NCBI GenBank assembly: GCA_016490735.1
Contig: JAEMWC010000075.1
Location: 1,505,001-1,569,000 of the forward strand
DNA length: 64,000 bases
DNA from: Pachyseris speciosa
Taxonomy: Eukaryota > Cnidaria > Anthozoa > Scleractinia > Pachyseridae
Direction: 5' to 3'
Part shown: positions 1 to 10,143 of the stretch, piece by piece
Layout of the letters: each line of letters opens with the position of its first letter
Numbering within the stretch: the first letter of the stretch is position 1
Program-made: the position numbers and the translations under genes
Notes under the pieces: generated by a model
Told to the model about the DNA's origin: nothing
What the model saw: the letters and a program-made list of their open reading frames with translations, nothing else
Database searches by the model: none

Positions 1-43
1 GGGAACTGTTCACGTTTTCGGCGGAGCGACCGGAAACGTGACC
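1..43. other. Unrecognised left flank with imperfect inverted repeat
   Basis: This flank replaces the U2 3' half that borders every other U2-type insertion except E7. It contains an imperfect inverted repeat, CACGTTTTCGG at 11-21 against CCGGAAACGTG at 30-40. It does not match the U2 copies elsewhere in the window. It could be a diverged target gene or a rearrangement junction. The window edge prevents a decision. Confidence 0.4.
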
Positions 44-56
44 GATAAGAACAGAT
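44..56 (-). pseudogene. U2: 13-nt U2 snRNA fragment at the 3' junction of E1
   Basis: The string gataagaacagat is the reverse complement of U2 nucleotides 38-50. It is the same 13 nt that borders every U2-type insertion here. The rest of the U2 3' half is missing to its left. Confidence 0.6.
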
Positions 57-1350
57 TTTTTTTGTGTGTGAAAAAATGACCTTTATTCACAATCCATTAT
101 TTACAACTAAAAATCTAAATACAACAATAAACCAAAGAGAAAAACACTAAATAAATCCAAAAAGCAAAACTACAAAAAAGCCACAAAGAAAAAGGAGGAA
201 AAAAGAATAAAGACAAAGTTCATTTCTTAGGAGAAGAAAGTCCTTTTGAATAGTCCAGTCTATCCTTAATCAAGCTATGCAACTCTTTGAAAAAAGCAGG
301 AGTAGGAAACTCATGATACACTCTGCAAAAGATTTTCCGTGATAACATGCCAGCAGTCTTTATACAATTCTTGTAAGCGGGGTTTCTGATCTACCAAAGA
401 TTTAAAAACCGAAAGACACGTTAGAGAATCATCATCATCATCAGTGAAATCATCATCAGCAGCAACAGAAGACGAGCGACGAGGGGAAGGAGGGGGCTCA
501 CCCTAAGCAACCATCTCCTCATCCCCCCCAATGCTTCACAGACTCGGCAGACTCAGCAGGAGAACCAGAAGAATCATCAGCAACAGCAGCATCGAGAGGA
601 ACTTGACCAACAGAAGAATCATCAGGAACAGCAGCATCAGCAGCACCAGCAGAGTGTGCAGAGGGAGGAGCACCCCATGCACGTCTGCACTCCCTGGCTA
701 TGTGACCGGGCTGTTTACAGCGACGACACAGACCAGAAAGAGGGCAGTCCCTGCTACGATGACCAACGGCACGACACACAGAGCAATGCATGGGCTGACG
801 CGGATACCAGACACGACAAGGAAAACCATCAATACGGACAAAATATGGAATATCTTTGGACACAGACATCTTCAGGACACGGCTACCATCATACAAGGAC
901 GGAAAGGCATCATATGTACGGGGAAGAATCGAAATAACCTCCCCAAACGACGTGAAGAACGCAGATACTGTTTCATCGGAGACTTCAGCAGGCAGATCAC
1001 GGAGATGAACAGTCACAACTTTCAAGTCAGCATGGACAACTTTAAGAGGCATATCACCATAGGCAAGCCCACGGGTGAGCACCTCTTCACAATCTGCAGA
1101 CTCCTTAAACGTAATTCGTACAGCTCCATGTGGAAGAAACTGTACGACCACCAGCTTTTCAACATCGAGCACTTCCAACAATTGTGGGAGGACTTCAGAC
1201 GAACCCGTAGAACGGTAAATCTCAGGCGGAGAATACGCCACTAGCCTATTCGGACACTCCATTTTGTGGCGAGAGCTACACCGTTCCCCCCGGCGGGTAC
1301 TTAGGACAAGCCTCAAAAATAAACAAAAAGCCAATCAGACAAATGAACTA
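57..1350 (-). mobile_element. E1: gag-only non-LTR element in a U2 remnant
   Basis: The sense-strand 3' end is an A-rich tail (reverse of tttttttttgtgtgtg) with an AATAAA-type signal (tttattcac) about 20 nt inside, abutting U2 nucleotide 38. The 5' end keeps the motif ggcgggtacttaggac at 1292-1307, shared with E2, E6, E7 and E9. The 5' flank is agatactac at 1351-1359, which equals U2 nucleotides 33-41. This suggests a 4-nt target duplication (ATCT in sense). U2 then breaks off and joins spacer DNA found about 310 bp upstream of U2 in other units, so the U2 5' end and promoter are deleted. No reverse transcriptase is present. Confidence 0.8.
519..1262 (-). pseudogene. Gag-like ORF of E1, truncated by frameshift
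   Basis: The start chosen is the ATG of MECPN at 1262, which aligns with MQCPN in E9 and LQCPN in E10 and E12. An open extension up to 1334 lacks an ATG. Residues about 1-150 form a two-part RRM-like region (for example VVVQFLPHGAVRITF). Two CCHC knuckles follow, CSVCRAVGHRSRDC and CRRCKQPGHIAREC, then an Ala/Asp/Ser-rich acidic tail. An indel in a C run near 522-528 shifts the frame just after VKHWG. The acidic and helical C-terminal portion seen in E9 continues out of frame down to about 220. The knuckles suggest RNA binding; function in trans is inferred. Confidence 0.75.
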
Positions 1351-1521
1351 AGATACTACGTTGCTGTCTACAGCTCAGTTTCCATTTCGAGGGAAGTTTG
1401 GCGTGCGTAACATGCGTGAAATTATGAATTGCGTTGATTAGGAATACTACCCAAGCCAGTGTCAAGAAATGCCTCGTTTACACGTTCACTATAAAACAGT
1501 AAATTTGCACTGCCTTCTCTC

Positions 1522-1641
1522 GTCTACGACCATACCACAGGGAAAACACCGGTTCTCGTCTGATCACCGAAGTTAAGCCCTGTCGGGCGGGGTTACTACT
1601 TGGATGGGTGACCGCCTGGGAATACCCCGTGTTGTAGGCTT
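1522..1641 (+). rRNA. 5S rRNA: 5S ribosomal RNA, copy 1
   Basis: The 120-nt sequence starts GTCTACGACCATACC and ends GTTGTAGGCTT, as animal 5S rRNA does. The internal promoter is visible: A box AGTTAAGCCCTG at nt 50-61 and C box GGATGGGTGACC from nt 81. This copy has ggttactac where the others have ggttagtac, in the region between the boxes. TATAAA lies about 30 bp upstream. A TTTT terminator lies just downstream. Confidence 0.95.
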
Positions 1642-2451
1642 TACTTTTGCATTTTGGCCACTTAAACTGAGCAATTTTCTTTTTCCCAACGGACATTGTT
1701 GCATTTCTAACAATTATCGGACGGCAAAATGGTCTTACAAACTAGAGAAAGGCCGATAAATTCAATTTCAAATCTTGAAAACAGCGAACCCGCGCTGCAA
1801 GTTCGTGAGCGCGCAAGAATGTTTAAGTTTCCCTTGTGACATCAAATTAACGCTTGTGACATCAAATTACCCAAATAACAATCGCCCAAGGGACATTTGC
1901 CGGCTATTTGACAACATTCCCACGCCTTCACGCCTTGAAACTACGTGCAAAGCAAGCAAAATCAACAATCGGCGAACGAGTACAATCAAACAACAACATT
2001 CGCAACGATCTTTGCGACCATGGATCGCCGAATTTAACGGCTTCAAACAGCGCGAGCAGACCAAACAAGTTTTCAACGGCACTTCAAATGCTATCAGAAC
2101 GGCAACAAAAGAGAAAATTCTACTCACTGTTGGCAGACAGAAATGTCTTCGGCTGGTTCTTCGACCGAGGCGAGGTTTGGTTGCTTGCTTCTCTTTTTTT
2201 CTCCGTATTTCCCCTTTCGCGCTGCAAGTGAACGCAGATCCAGAACAATGCGTAAATCATTGCCATCTCTGTGTATAATATAAAGAAATCACAAACACAA
2301 GCAAACCTACCTTTTCCTCGGCCTCCCTCGGCGAACGATGTGCATTTCAGATCTCCTGTCTCGCTCGCTCCGTCCGTTATCGATCTGCAACAAACAAATT
2401 CAAAACTTCCCCGCTCAGTTTATCAGTAACCAATTGCAACAACCGTCTAGG
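1642..2451. other. 5S-to-U1 spacer of the array, unit 1
   Basis: About 800 bp conserved in every unit. It contains two copies of cttgtgacatcaaatta about 20 bp apart near 1832-1870 and T-rich stretches near 2190-2205. Conserved short reading frames occur on both strands, but they follow from array homogeneity and I see no codon-level evidence for a protein. No further snRNA, tRNA or spliced-leader gene was recognised. The part next to U1 should hold the U1 3'-end signal. Confidence 0.6.
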
Positions 2452-2453
2452 CC

Positions 2454-2488
<35 letters not shown>

Positions 2489-2494
2489 ATTATA

Positions 2495-2537
<43 letters not shown>

Positions 2538-2538
2538 A

Positions 2539-2585
<47 letters not shown>

Positions 2586-2615
2586 ATCACAGTACCTCCC
2601 GCGTCAGGTAAGTAT
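2452..2615 (-). ncRNA. U1: U1 snRNA, uninterrupted copy
   Basis: On the minus strand the gene starts ATACTTACCTG, the 5'-splice-site-recognition sequence. It contains the stem-loop II loop ATTGCACTTC (U1A protein site), the segment CCCCAAATGTGGG, and the Sm region ATAATTTCTGG. It ends near CGCGCTAGTCCCGG and is about 164 nt long, as in other animals. The 3' terminus is estimated. This is one of only two uninterrupted U1 copies here. It is one G shorter than copy 2 in the final CCCCGG run. Confidence 0.93.
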
Positions 2616-2653
2616 GAAATATTCTGCGGCCCTCGGCAACGGAAAAACTGTCT

Positions 2654-2665
2654 TACCCTCATATG
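2654..2665 (-). promoter_or_regulatory. Candidate U1 proximal sequence element
   Basis: In the sense of U1 this reads CATATGAGGGTA, about 40-50 bp before the U1 start. The U2 promoter has CATATCTCGAGGGTA at a similar distance. The shared CATAT and GAGGGTA blocks at the expected PSE position suggest an SNAPc-type site. This rests on position and U1/U2 similarity only. The whole U1-U2 intergenic region (2616-2829) also holds the U2 3' flank and a long T run. Confidence 0.4.
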
Positions 2666-2829
2666 CCTTGTGGTAACCAGGCCCAGGTCCGGCCAGGGAG
2701 CTGCTCTTTGTATCGTCACCGGATGTTCTAACGTGCCGTGTCTGCAATGGGGAGATAAGACGCAGTCCAGGTTCAGTTATCAGAGGCGGCTTTTTTTTTT
2801 TTGGAGTTAAATATTTCTTCCCCAGGGGG

Positions 2830-2980
2830 AAGTGGGCCGCACTCGGAGGTAGTGCTATACCGAGGCAACCCGTGGCTGGGACGAGGCAAGCCTCTTTTCC
2901 ACAGCCCAGTTCCAAAAATCAGTTTAATATATGAGCTGCTCAATGAACAGCGTATCAGATATTAAGCTGATAAGAACAGA
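2830..2980 (-). pseudogene. U2: U2 snRNA 3' portion, interrupted by E2
   Basis: In sense the sequence runs from CTGTTCTTATCAG through TTTAATATCTGATACG-like bases, the Sm site GATTTTTGGAACTGGG, and the stem-loop IV region CTCGG-TATAGCACTACCT-CCGAG. U2 nucleotides from about 39 onward are kept. The 3' end near 2830 is estimated from the usual length of about 190 nt. Nucleotides 1-25 lie 5.6 kb away, beyond E2. Confidence 0.9.
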
Positions 2981-3357
2981 CTTTTTTTTTGTGAAACAAT
3001 CAACACTTTATTCACAAAACGAGATCAAGGATCTCCAATAGGAAAGTTACAAGGTCTAAAAGGAAAGAAGACAACTAACTACCAAAACAACTACATGATC
3101 CAACCTAAACACAAGACTACAGTATATACAACAGGCGGAAGGGGCCCCGGGAGAAAACAAGCCACAGCCAGTCCGCAACTGCCCTAAAAGACACATATAT
3201 ACACTATATACAAGATAAAAGCGCAGATAAATAGCTATACAAAGAATCTCTCGAAGTAAATCCGGAGTAGGCGTTCCACACCAAAACAAAGTTCCTGAGA
3301 ATAGTCCTTGAAACGCTAGGCTAACAAAAGCCATAAGCAGGATCCTTGATGACACGG

Positions 3358-3376
3358 ACCACGAACAGCGCACGGT
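3358..3376 (-). other. Conserved 3' UTR hairpin of U2 elements (E2)
   Basis: In sense the stem is ACCGTG/CGTGGT around the loop CGCTGTT. The loop is identical in E3, E5, E7, E11 and E13, while stem bases change with retained pairing (outer pair A-T here, T-A in E5, E7 and E13). It lies about 380 bp from the element 3' end. A role as a reverse-transcriptase recognition hairpin is inferred. Confidence 0.6.
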
Positions 3377-3392
3377 AAGTACAAAGATGAGA

Positions 3393-6300
3393 CTAAAAAT
3401 ATAACTTAATATGCAGACGTAGAAATCCATCCTCTACGGTACAAAAGTGAGGGATAACCCACGAATCAAGAAAGAGAGAGTCAGACAGTCGGAAAAAATC
3501 GAGGGAAATCCTACGCTTAATATCCGAAAGGACATACCTAATAATAGCGTGGTGATCCTCAGAGCCATTATAAAAGGTAGCCTTGTTGCGAAAGGCCCAT
3601 ACACCGTAGAGGATTGACTTCACGACAAAACGCGCAATGCGAGCCCTCTTCGCAGAAACAGAGGGCCAGCGATAAAAGAAAACAAAAATAAAATTGGGTA
3701 CAAATTGAGTACCCAGCACCGAGGTTAAAATCGGAGAAAAAAAGGTCCAGACGCGTTTAACCCTAACGCAATTTAAAAACAGTGATCAATGGTCTCTCGC
3801 CGAGGGCAAGAGGCACAAACCGCAGAATTAATGTACCCCCAACTATGCAAAGAGTCACGGACCTTCACAGCACGGAGCGTAATGAGCCAGGATAAATCAT
3901 TCTTAAAGTTCTCCGTAAACGAATCACGGACGAGAGACCAATGATCACTGAGTGAAAACCCCGGCCCGGAGACATGGGTCCAAGAACGGGGAAGAATTGG
4001 CGGGGATGAAGAAATAGAAAGTAATTTCTTGTAGATAGCTTTAGAGGAAAGATCACAGTCACGAACAAGAGACAAAGTGTCAAGACAAGAATTATAGAAG
4101 GAAGTCGGGAGGGCAGCAGTTGGGGAAAGATTGTCACGAAGGTGAGACCATTGGGAACGGAGAAAAGATAAACGCCTACCAATGAAATACTTAGATAAGA
4201 AGAAACTAGAATCAACCAGTACATCGAGGATAGAAACTACCCCCGCCAATTGAAGAGCCTTACATTTCAAACCTAAGTTAACCAAACCAACACCACCAGC
4301 CTTAAGGCTGAGGTACAAAGTATTGCGCGCAATAGTTTCAATCTTACTACCCCAAAGGAAGGGCCAGATAAGGCTCTTAACCCGCGCAAGGACCCAATCT
4401 GGCAGAGTAAGAACTCTGGCTAGGTAAACAAATTTACTCAACCCAAGAGTATTTACAACAAGGGCCTTACCAGGGAAGGACAGGGATCTAGCCTTCCAGA
4501 GGTTAAGGGACTTCTCAAGTTTATTCAATTTCGGTTGCCAGTTGTCCTGTTCATTAGGCACAACACCAAAAACTACCCCAAGGATCTTCATCTTTTTGAC
4601 CCAGGTAAGCCCAAGCGGCTCATCCGAGCGAGACCTCCAAGCACCAAGCCACATGGCTTCAGTTTTCGACCGATTTAGTTTAGCACCCGAACCACGCTCA
4701 TAAACATCAATGCAATCAAAAAGACAAAATAAAGACGGAAGATCCTTGAGAATAGTAGTGGTGTCATCGGCATAAAAACGAACCTTTGCACGACGGCCAC
4801 CCGCACCAGGTAAGAGAAATCCCTTAACCCCTGAATTCTGACGAATCAAAGACCCTAAAACTTCAACACAAATGACATAGAGAAGGGGAGATAGTGGGTC
4901 CCCCTGCCGAACACCCCGGTTAAGGGGGATCCTATCCGTGAGCCAATCATTTACATGTAAAATAATCTGCATAAAGGCACCATTATAAAACGTAGAAATC
5001 CAGCGGGAAAAATCCGGACCAAAACCAAAAATAAAAAGCAAATCGAGCAAGAAAGAGCAGTTAACCCGATCAAAGGCCTTTTCTTGATCTAAACTGACTA
5101 AAATAGCAGCCTCATCCGTTTGCTCAATGTAATCAAAGACGTCACGTAACAAAGTTACATTAGAAAAAATAGAGCACCCTGGAACAGAACAAGTCTGATC
5201 AGGGTGAATGACAAGATCAAGAACCTTAGAAAGACGAGTAGTAATAGCCTTAGAGATAATTTTATAGTCTACATTGAGCAAAGAGATGGGGCGCGAATTC
5301 TTCAAATCACGGACATCCCCACGCTTCTTAAAAATCAAACGAGTGACACTACCTTTCATAGAATCAGAAAGTTCTTCATCCATAAAACATTGATTAGCTA
5401 CACGGAGCAGGAGAGGACCCAAAAGCTCCCAAAAGCGCAAATAAAATTCAACAGAAAGGCCGTCCGACCCAGGTGCCCTTCCCTGTTAAGGCCCTTAAGG
5501 GATTCGGTCAACTCAGGAAGAACCATAAGCCCCTCACATGAATCACTTTGCAAATTGTCAAGCATGGGCTCAATAGAATCAAAGCAACGCTGCTTACAAA
5601 CCGGATCAATAGGTTCCTCAGAAAATAAATTAGAATAAAAAGAAACATGAGCATGAGCAATCTCATCGCGCGAAAAAACCTCATTACCATCAGCATCAAA
5701 AACTGAAGACACAATTCCGCTCAATGCGTTCACGCTCAAGCTTAAAGAAAAAGCGAGTAGGACGCTCACCTTCCTCAAGCCCCTGAACTCGAGAACGGAC
5801 CTTGGAACCCTCCAAGGCACGTAAAGTAAGAGTCTTAAGGGCAGTTTCAAGGTTGGAAATTTCATTAGCGACAGAGGAGTCACCAGCAACGAGGCGCTGC
5901 TTAAGATCAATTAAACGATTCGTAAGAAAAACCCGCTCACGCGAGAGGCTACGGTTCTTCCGAGTGGCAAACGAAATAGAGTCCGCCTTTAGAGAGGATT
6001 TAAAAAAGTCCCACCAACATTTGACCGACGGAAAGTGATTAATAACTTTAGAGAGATCACGGATCCGGTCCACAATGAAAGCACAGAAATCTAAATCATT
6101 TAAAAGAGACGAATTAAATTTCCAAAGACCAGGGCCGCGGGCAAAATCCGGACTAAGTTCTAAAGAAAGGCTAACATAATCATGATCAGAAAAACAACAT
6201 GGAGTAATTTCGCAAGAACGAACACAAGAAAAAAGACTATTGGAAACCAAAAATTTATCTAAGCGAGAGCCAATAGAAAAATTAGAATTAAACCACGAAC

Positions 6301-6906
6301 ACGCACGCAAACGCGGATGCAGCCTGCGCCACGCATCCGTAAGAGAAAGAGAAGTACGAAAATCAGTTAAATAAGCAGCCGGAGAAACATTACCCCCAAA
6401 CTTATCAAGTTCAGATTCATAACAGTTAAAGTCACCAGCAAAAATAAAAGCATCAGCAGGGAAAATAAATTCATGCAAATTTTCAAAAAACACTTTCCGA
6501 TCGGTCAAGTTGGTGGGAGCATAAACATTAATTATATTGATCTTAAGATTATTGATCTCTCGGTCAAGTTGGTGGGAGCATAAACATTAATTATATTGAT
6601 CTTAAGATTATTGATCTCTAAGAGAAGGCTTATAACCCTACCATCATGATCTCTACGCCAAGAAAGCACCTTGCCATCAAAAGACTCAGAAAGCAAAACA
6701 AGAACACCACCCTGCCTACCAACAGCAGGAGACCAGTAACATGGCCCACGCCAATCGGCAGCAAGTGAATTGAAAACATTAATGTCAGAAATCAAGGACT
6801 TCTGGATGCAGATAATGCCAAAGGCAACGCGCACAAAATCAAGAATCGCACTACGTGTGGCTGAATCAAAGCCACGTGTATTAAAAGACAACAACTTATA
6901 ATTCAT
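3393..6906 (-). pseudogene. ORF2 of E2: APE endonuclease-reverse transcriptase, frameshifted
   Basis: The reading frame starts at ATG 6906 (MNYKLLSFNTRGF). It passes GDFNCYE and SRLDKF of the APE endonuclease and SDHDYVSL. The RT blocks are RPISLLNVDYK, QEKAFDRV, GVRQGDPLSPLLY and YADD (about 4767). The C-terminal zinc motif CASCPRRETIDH is near 3780-3830. At least four frame changes break it: about 6530 (caused by the 59-bp duplication), 5700-5900, 5400-5440 and near 3720-3770. The order APE-RT-CCHC fits the L1/Tx1 group. ORF2 starts at ATGA overlapping the ORF1 stop, which suggests coupled translation in the intact ancestor. Confidence 0.9.
6502..6619. repeat. 59-bp tandem duplication inside E2 ORF2
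   Basis: The sequence starting cggtcaagttggtgggagc at 6502 repeats from 6561 with a period of 59 bp. Because 59 is not a multiple of 3, it shifts the endonuclease frame. The copies are essentially identical, so the event is recent or an assembly artefact. Confidence 0.9.
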
Positions 6907-8463
6907 GATGGAGGGTTATTAGTCCTACGCTTAAAACGACTTACAGGTAACGGAGCAGTACGCTTACGCATAGGACAAGATGAAATAGAATCAAGTCTAG
7001 CAGGCTTATGGCCAGCCTTCTTCTGATTACTGTTCTTAAACTCGGCAGCTATATCAATTACATTATGAAAGGGAAACAGACTCACTCATGCCTTCGTCAT
7101 CCTCTGAGGTAAATTCTTGAATAGATTGGGAACTAAAAAGTGACTGGGAAGGCTCAAAGACATCAGCCGGCGTAGCTGGAGAGACGTCAGGATCAGGATC
7201 AGGATCAACCCCCATAACCTCAACTTCGGCCACTTCAGCCGCAGCAACAAGAACTGCATCAGACGACGATGACATGCCAAAAGAAGAAGGCTCCGTAGGA
7301 GGAGGATCCACGGTCGGAGAAGCAACATCGAGGGAAGGACAAGTCGGAGAAACATGAGAAACATCCGACTGAGATGCACCAGAAGACTGGGTAGAAAACT
7401 GGGTAGAGGACTGGGTAGAAGGCTGGGTAGAAGGCTGAGTAGAAGACTGAGTAGAATCACAAGACGACGAACCGGAAGATGAAGACGAAGACGAAGAGCC
7501 AGAAGACAAACCAAAAGACACCGATGATGACGGGCGAGAGGGAGAGTACACTAACACCGATGTAGGGGTGGGTCCAGCAGGAGGAGGCACAGAAGAAGCA
7601 TCAGCACCAGTGGCACGGTCATCTCCAGGAGGATCATCACGATGGGTAGCCGGTCTACGACGCCAGGAGAAACGGCAGTCAATAGCCATATGCCCCTCAT
7701 CACGGAAGATACAACAACGGCGAGGAGCATCACATTCCATGGATTGGTGGCCCAAGCCATCACAGTTAAAACATACAGTATTTGGGCACGACTTCGTCTC
7801 ATGACCAGTCCGGTTACATTTCCGACACGTAGGTGTTTGAGAATCATGTTTAATCCGAAGAAGGAAACGACCAAAACGAAGAAAAGATGGAAAAGGCCAA
7901 GTCCGCTCCATAGTGACAATCTGGATGCCACTCTGGATGCCAGGCTGAGTTTGCAGCTTGGGACGGCGAACGTTAGTTACTGTACCAAACTTGTCCAAGC
8001 GATAACGAAGTGCAACATCTGGCAGTTCAAAAGGGCAGTCATAAACAATAACAAAATTTTTGGAACGAGAAGAAGAAGAACCAGCTGAATGATGCTTACG
8101 AGGAATAAGGGAAGACCTGCGGAGGAAAGTGTCACGATGATCCTCAGTGGTGAAAGTGATACACTTCCAACCAGAAGGCCCGGACTGAAGGCAGCGAACA
8201 GCAGAGACGGGAATGTCAAGATTCTTCAGGTCAGTGAAGACATCTTCCAGGGACGTAACATCGGTAGGGAGACGAAAAGAAGCTGAACAGGGTCTGTCCG
8301 GCATGACGTTATCAGGGTAGAAATTAGCCTTTTCGAAATCAGACCTCGAAGGACGAGGAACAGGATAGGAAACCACAGAAACACTTGCAGATCCAGCAGC
8401 GACAGCATAACTGCGCATGGCAGGAACTTCCGCCCGCGAACGGGGATCATCATCGGTAATCAT
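6903..8463 (-). pseudogene. ORF1 of E2: gag-like CCHC protein, frameshifted near its end
   Basis: ATG at 8463 (MITDDDPRSR). An RRM-like central region (NFVIVYDCPFELPD) is followed by the knuckles CRKCNRTGHETKSC and CFNCDGLGHQSMEC. A third, CCIFRDEGHMAIDC, has lost its second cysteine compared with CCICKSGQHLARAC in E11. A Ser-rich linker contains repeated STQ triplets (about 7377-7460). The long frame stops at 7063. The family-typical basic tail (HKPARLDS to RRTNNPPS) continues in another frame to 6903, so one frameshift near 7075 is inferred. Confidence 0.8.
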
Positions 8464-8569
8464 ATTAGAAGCAATGGTAAAGACAGGGGGGAGGCGTTCC
8501 CGTTCCCCCCCGGCGGGTACTTAGGACTTGCCTATAAACCTTTACCACAAAGAAGCGACACGGCCCTGG

Positions 8570-8594
8570 CTTAGCCAAAAGGCCGAGAAGCGAT
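8570..8594 (-). pseudogene. U2: U2 snRNA 5' end (nt 1-25), interrupted by E2
   Basis: In sense this reads ATCGCTTCTCGGCCTTTTGG and CTAAG, the first 25 nt of U2. The transcription start is at 8594. The promoter beyond it is intact, so a host snRNA promoter sits directly in front of the element 5' end. Confidence 0.92.
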
Positions 8595-8636
8595 GCCCAA
8601 AATTGTTCGCCATAGCTAGGGTGGTTCTTAGCTGCT

Positions 8637-8650
8637 ACCCTCGAGATATG
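8637..8650 (-). promoter_or_regulatory. Candidate U2 proximal sequence element
   Basis: In the sense of U2 this reads CATATCTCGAGGGTA, 43-56 bp upstream of U2 nucleotide 1. It shares the CATAT and GAGGGTA blocks with the U1 promoter at 2654-2665. The assignment is inferred from position. Confidence 0.4.
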
Positions 8651-9033
8651 GTGGCGCGAATACTGTCGCTTCCCGAGGTATCCTTCTCACAGCTTGTCCC
8701 CCCACCCACTCCCCCTAAGGGTACTGACAGATCTAGAGCACCAGAGGTATTTAGGTATCGGAAAATACTGCTAACAAGGTTCAAAAATGGACCGTTCACG
8801 AAAAATAAATTGCAATTTAACATGAAAGTTAGCTCCTTGACACACAAAAAGTGTGCGAAAATCGATAACTTTGAAACGAGGCAAGTCTTAACGATCGCCA
8901 TTCGTTGCTGTCTACAGCTGAGTTTGCATTTCGAGGGAAGTTTGCCGCGCGTAACATGCGTGAAATTATGACTTGCGTTGATTAGGAATACTACCCAAGC
9001 CAGTGTCAAGAAATGCCTCGTTTACACGTTCAC

Positions 9034-9040
9034 TATAAAA
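9034..9040 (+). promoter_or_regulatory. TATA-like box of 5S copy 2
   Basis: TATAAAA lies 26-32 bp upstream of the 5S start, as in many invertebrate 5S genes. The same box precedes copies 1, 3, 4, 5 and 6. Copy 7 has cagtataaaag. Confidence 0.6.
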
Positions 9041-9065
9041 CAGTCACTTTGCACTGCCTTCTCTC

Positions 9066-9185
9066 GTCTACGACCATACCACAGGGAAAACACCGGTTCT
9101 CGTCCGATCACCAAAGTTAAGCCCTGTCGGGCGGGCTTAGTACTTGGATGGGTGACCGCCTGGGAATACCCCGTGTTGTAGGCTT
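9066..9185 (+). rRNA. 5S rRNA: 5S ribosomal RNA, copy 2
   Basis: 120 nt from GTCTACGACC to GTAGGCTT, followed by a TTTT terminator. It differs from the array consensus by ccaaagttaag and gcgggcttag at two positions in and near the internal control region. Confidence 0.95.
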
Positions 9186-9978
9186 TCCTTTTGCGTTTTG
9201 GCCACTTAAACTGAGCAATTTTCTTTATCCCAACGGACATTGTTGCATTTCTAACAATTATCGGACGGCAAAATGGTCTTACAAACCAGAGAAAGGCCGA
9301 TAAATTCAATTTCAAATCTTGAAAACAGCGAACCCACGCTGGAAGTTCGTGAGCGGGCGAGAATGTTTAAGTTTCCCTTGTGACATCAAATTAACGCTTG
9401 TGACATCAAATTACCCCAATAACAATCGCCCAAGGGACATTTGCCGGCTATTTGACAACATTCCCACGCCTTCACGGCTTGAAACTACGTGCAAAGCAAG
9501 CAAAATCACCAATCGGCGAACGAGTACAATCAAACAACAACGTTCGCAACGATCTTTGCGACCATGGATCGCCGAATTTAACGGCTTCAAACAGCGCGAG
9601 CAGACCAAACAAGTTTTCAACGGCACTTCAAATGCTATCAGAACGGCAACAAAATAGAAAATTCTACTCACTGTTGGCAGACAGAAATGTCTTCGGCTGG
9701 TTCTTCGAGCGAGGCGAGGTTTGGTTTCTTTGCTTGTCTTTTTTTTCCGTATTTCCCCTTTCGCGCTGCAAGTGAACGCAGATCCAGAATAACGCGTAAA
9801 TCATTGCCATCTCTGTGTATAATATAAAGAAATCACAAACACAAGCAAACCTACCTTTTCCTCGGCCTCGGCGAACGATGTGCATTTCAGCTCGCTCCGT
9901 CCGTTATCGATCTGCAACAAACCAATTAAAAACTTCCCCGCTCAGTTAATCAGTAACCAATTGCAACAACCGTCTAGG
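9186..9978. other. 5S-to-U1 spacer, unit 2
   Basis: This is the same spacer as in unit 1, with a shorter segment before U1 (ctcctgtctcgctcg is missing near 9890). The two cttgtgacatcaaatta copies are present. No gene was recognised. Confidence 0.6.
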
Positions 9979-9979
9979 C

Positions 9980-10016
<37 letters not shown>

Positions 10017-10023
10017 ATTATAT

Positions 10024-10065
<42 letters not shown>

Positions 10066-10066
10066 A

Positions 10067-10113
<47 letters not shown>

Positions 10114-10143
10114 ATCACAGTACCTTCCACGTCAGGTAAGTAT
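9979..10143 (-). ncRNA. U1: U1 snRNA, second uninterrupted copy
   Basis: Sense 5' end ATACTTACCTGACGTGG, loop ATTGCACTTC, and the Sm region around ATAATTTCTGG are all present. It carries ACGTGGAAGG where the other copies have ACGCGGGAGG, a change in stem I. This may lower its function and also alters the sequence duplicated at U1 insertion sites. Length is about 165 nt. Confidence 0.92.

Larger units (their letters stand above)
2981..8569 (-). mobile_element. E2: full-length APE non-LTR element in U2
   Basis: The element lies in the same orientation as U2. It carries ORF1 with CCHC knuckles, then ORF2 with APE endonuclease and reverse transcriptase, then a 3' UTR with a conserved hairpin (3358-3376) and a short A tail. 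Its 5' region holds the ggcgggtacttaggac motif of the U2 group. The 3' junction is at U2 nucleotide 39/40 and the 5' junction at nucleotide 25. U2 nucleotides 26-38 are missing and I see no target duplication. Both ORFs are broken. Confidence 0.9.
8595..9065. other. U2 promoter and U2-to-5S spacer
   Basis: About 470 bp conserved across units. The half next to U2 should hold the U2 promoter. It contains gggtggttcttagctgctaccc (a palindrome-like stretch) and the candidate PSE. The half next to 5S holds a TATA-like box. No gene was recognised; the reading frames on both strands are conserved only because the array is. Confidence 0.6.

Noticed and set aside
2981..8569. Assignment of the U2 elements to Utopia
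   Set aside because: Utopia, as I recall it, has a restriction-like endonuclease. These elements clearly have an N-terminal APE endonuclease, so a Tx1/L1-type group fits better. The exact family needs a phylogeny.
8595..9010. 124-codon frames on both strands in the U2-to-5S spacer
   Set aside because: Same reason: array homogeneity. The region is better explained as the U2 promoter and the 5S upstream region.
9411..9775. Conserved short reading frames in the 5S-to-U1 spacer (86-112 codons, both strands)
   Set aside because: They recur in every unit only because the spacer is nearly identical. Frames on both strands overlap, indels between units break them, and no domain is visible.
9186..9978. 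A hidden U4, U5, U6 or spliced-leader gene in the spacer
   Set aside because: I looked for the conserved U6 ACAGAGA region, the U5 loop, the U4 5' end and an Sm site on both strands and found none convincing.
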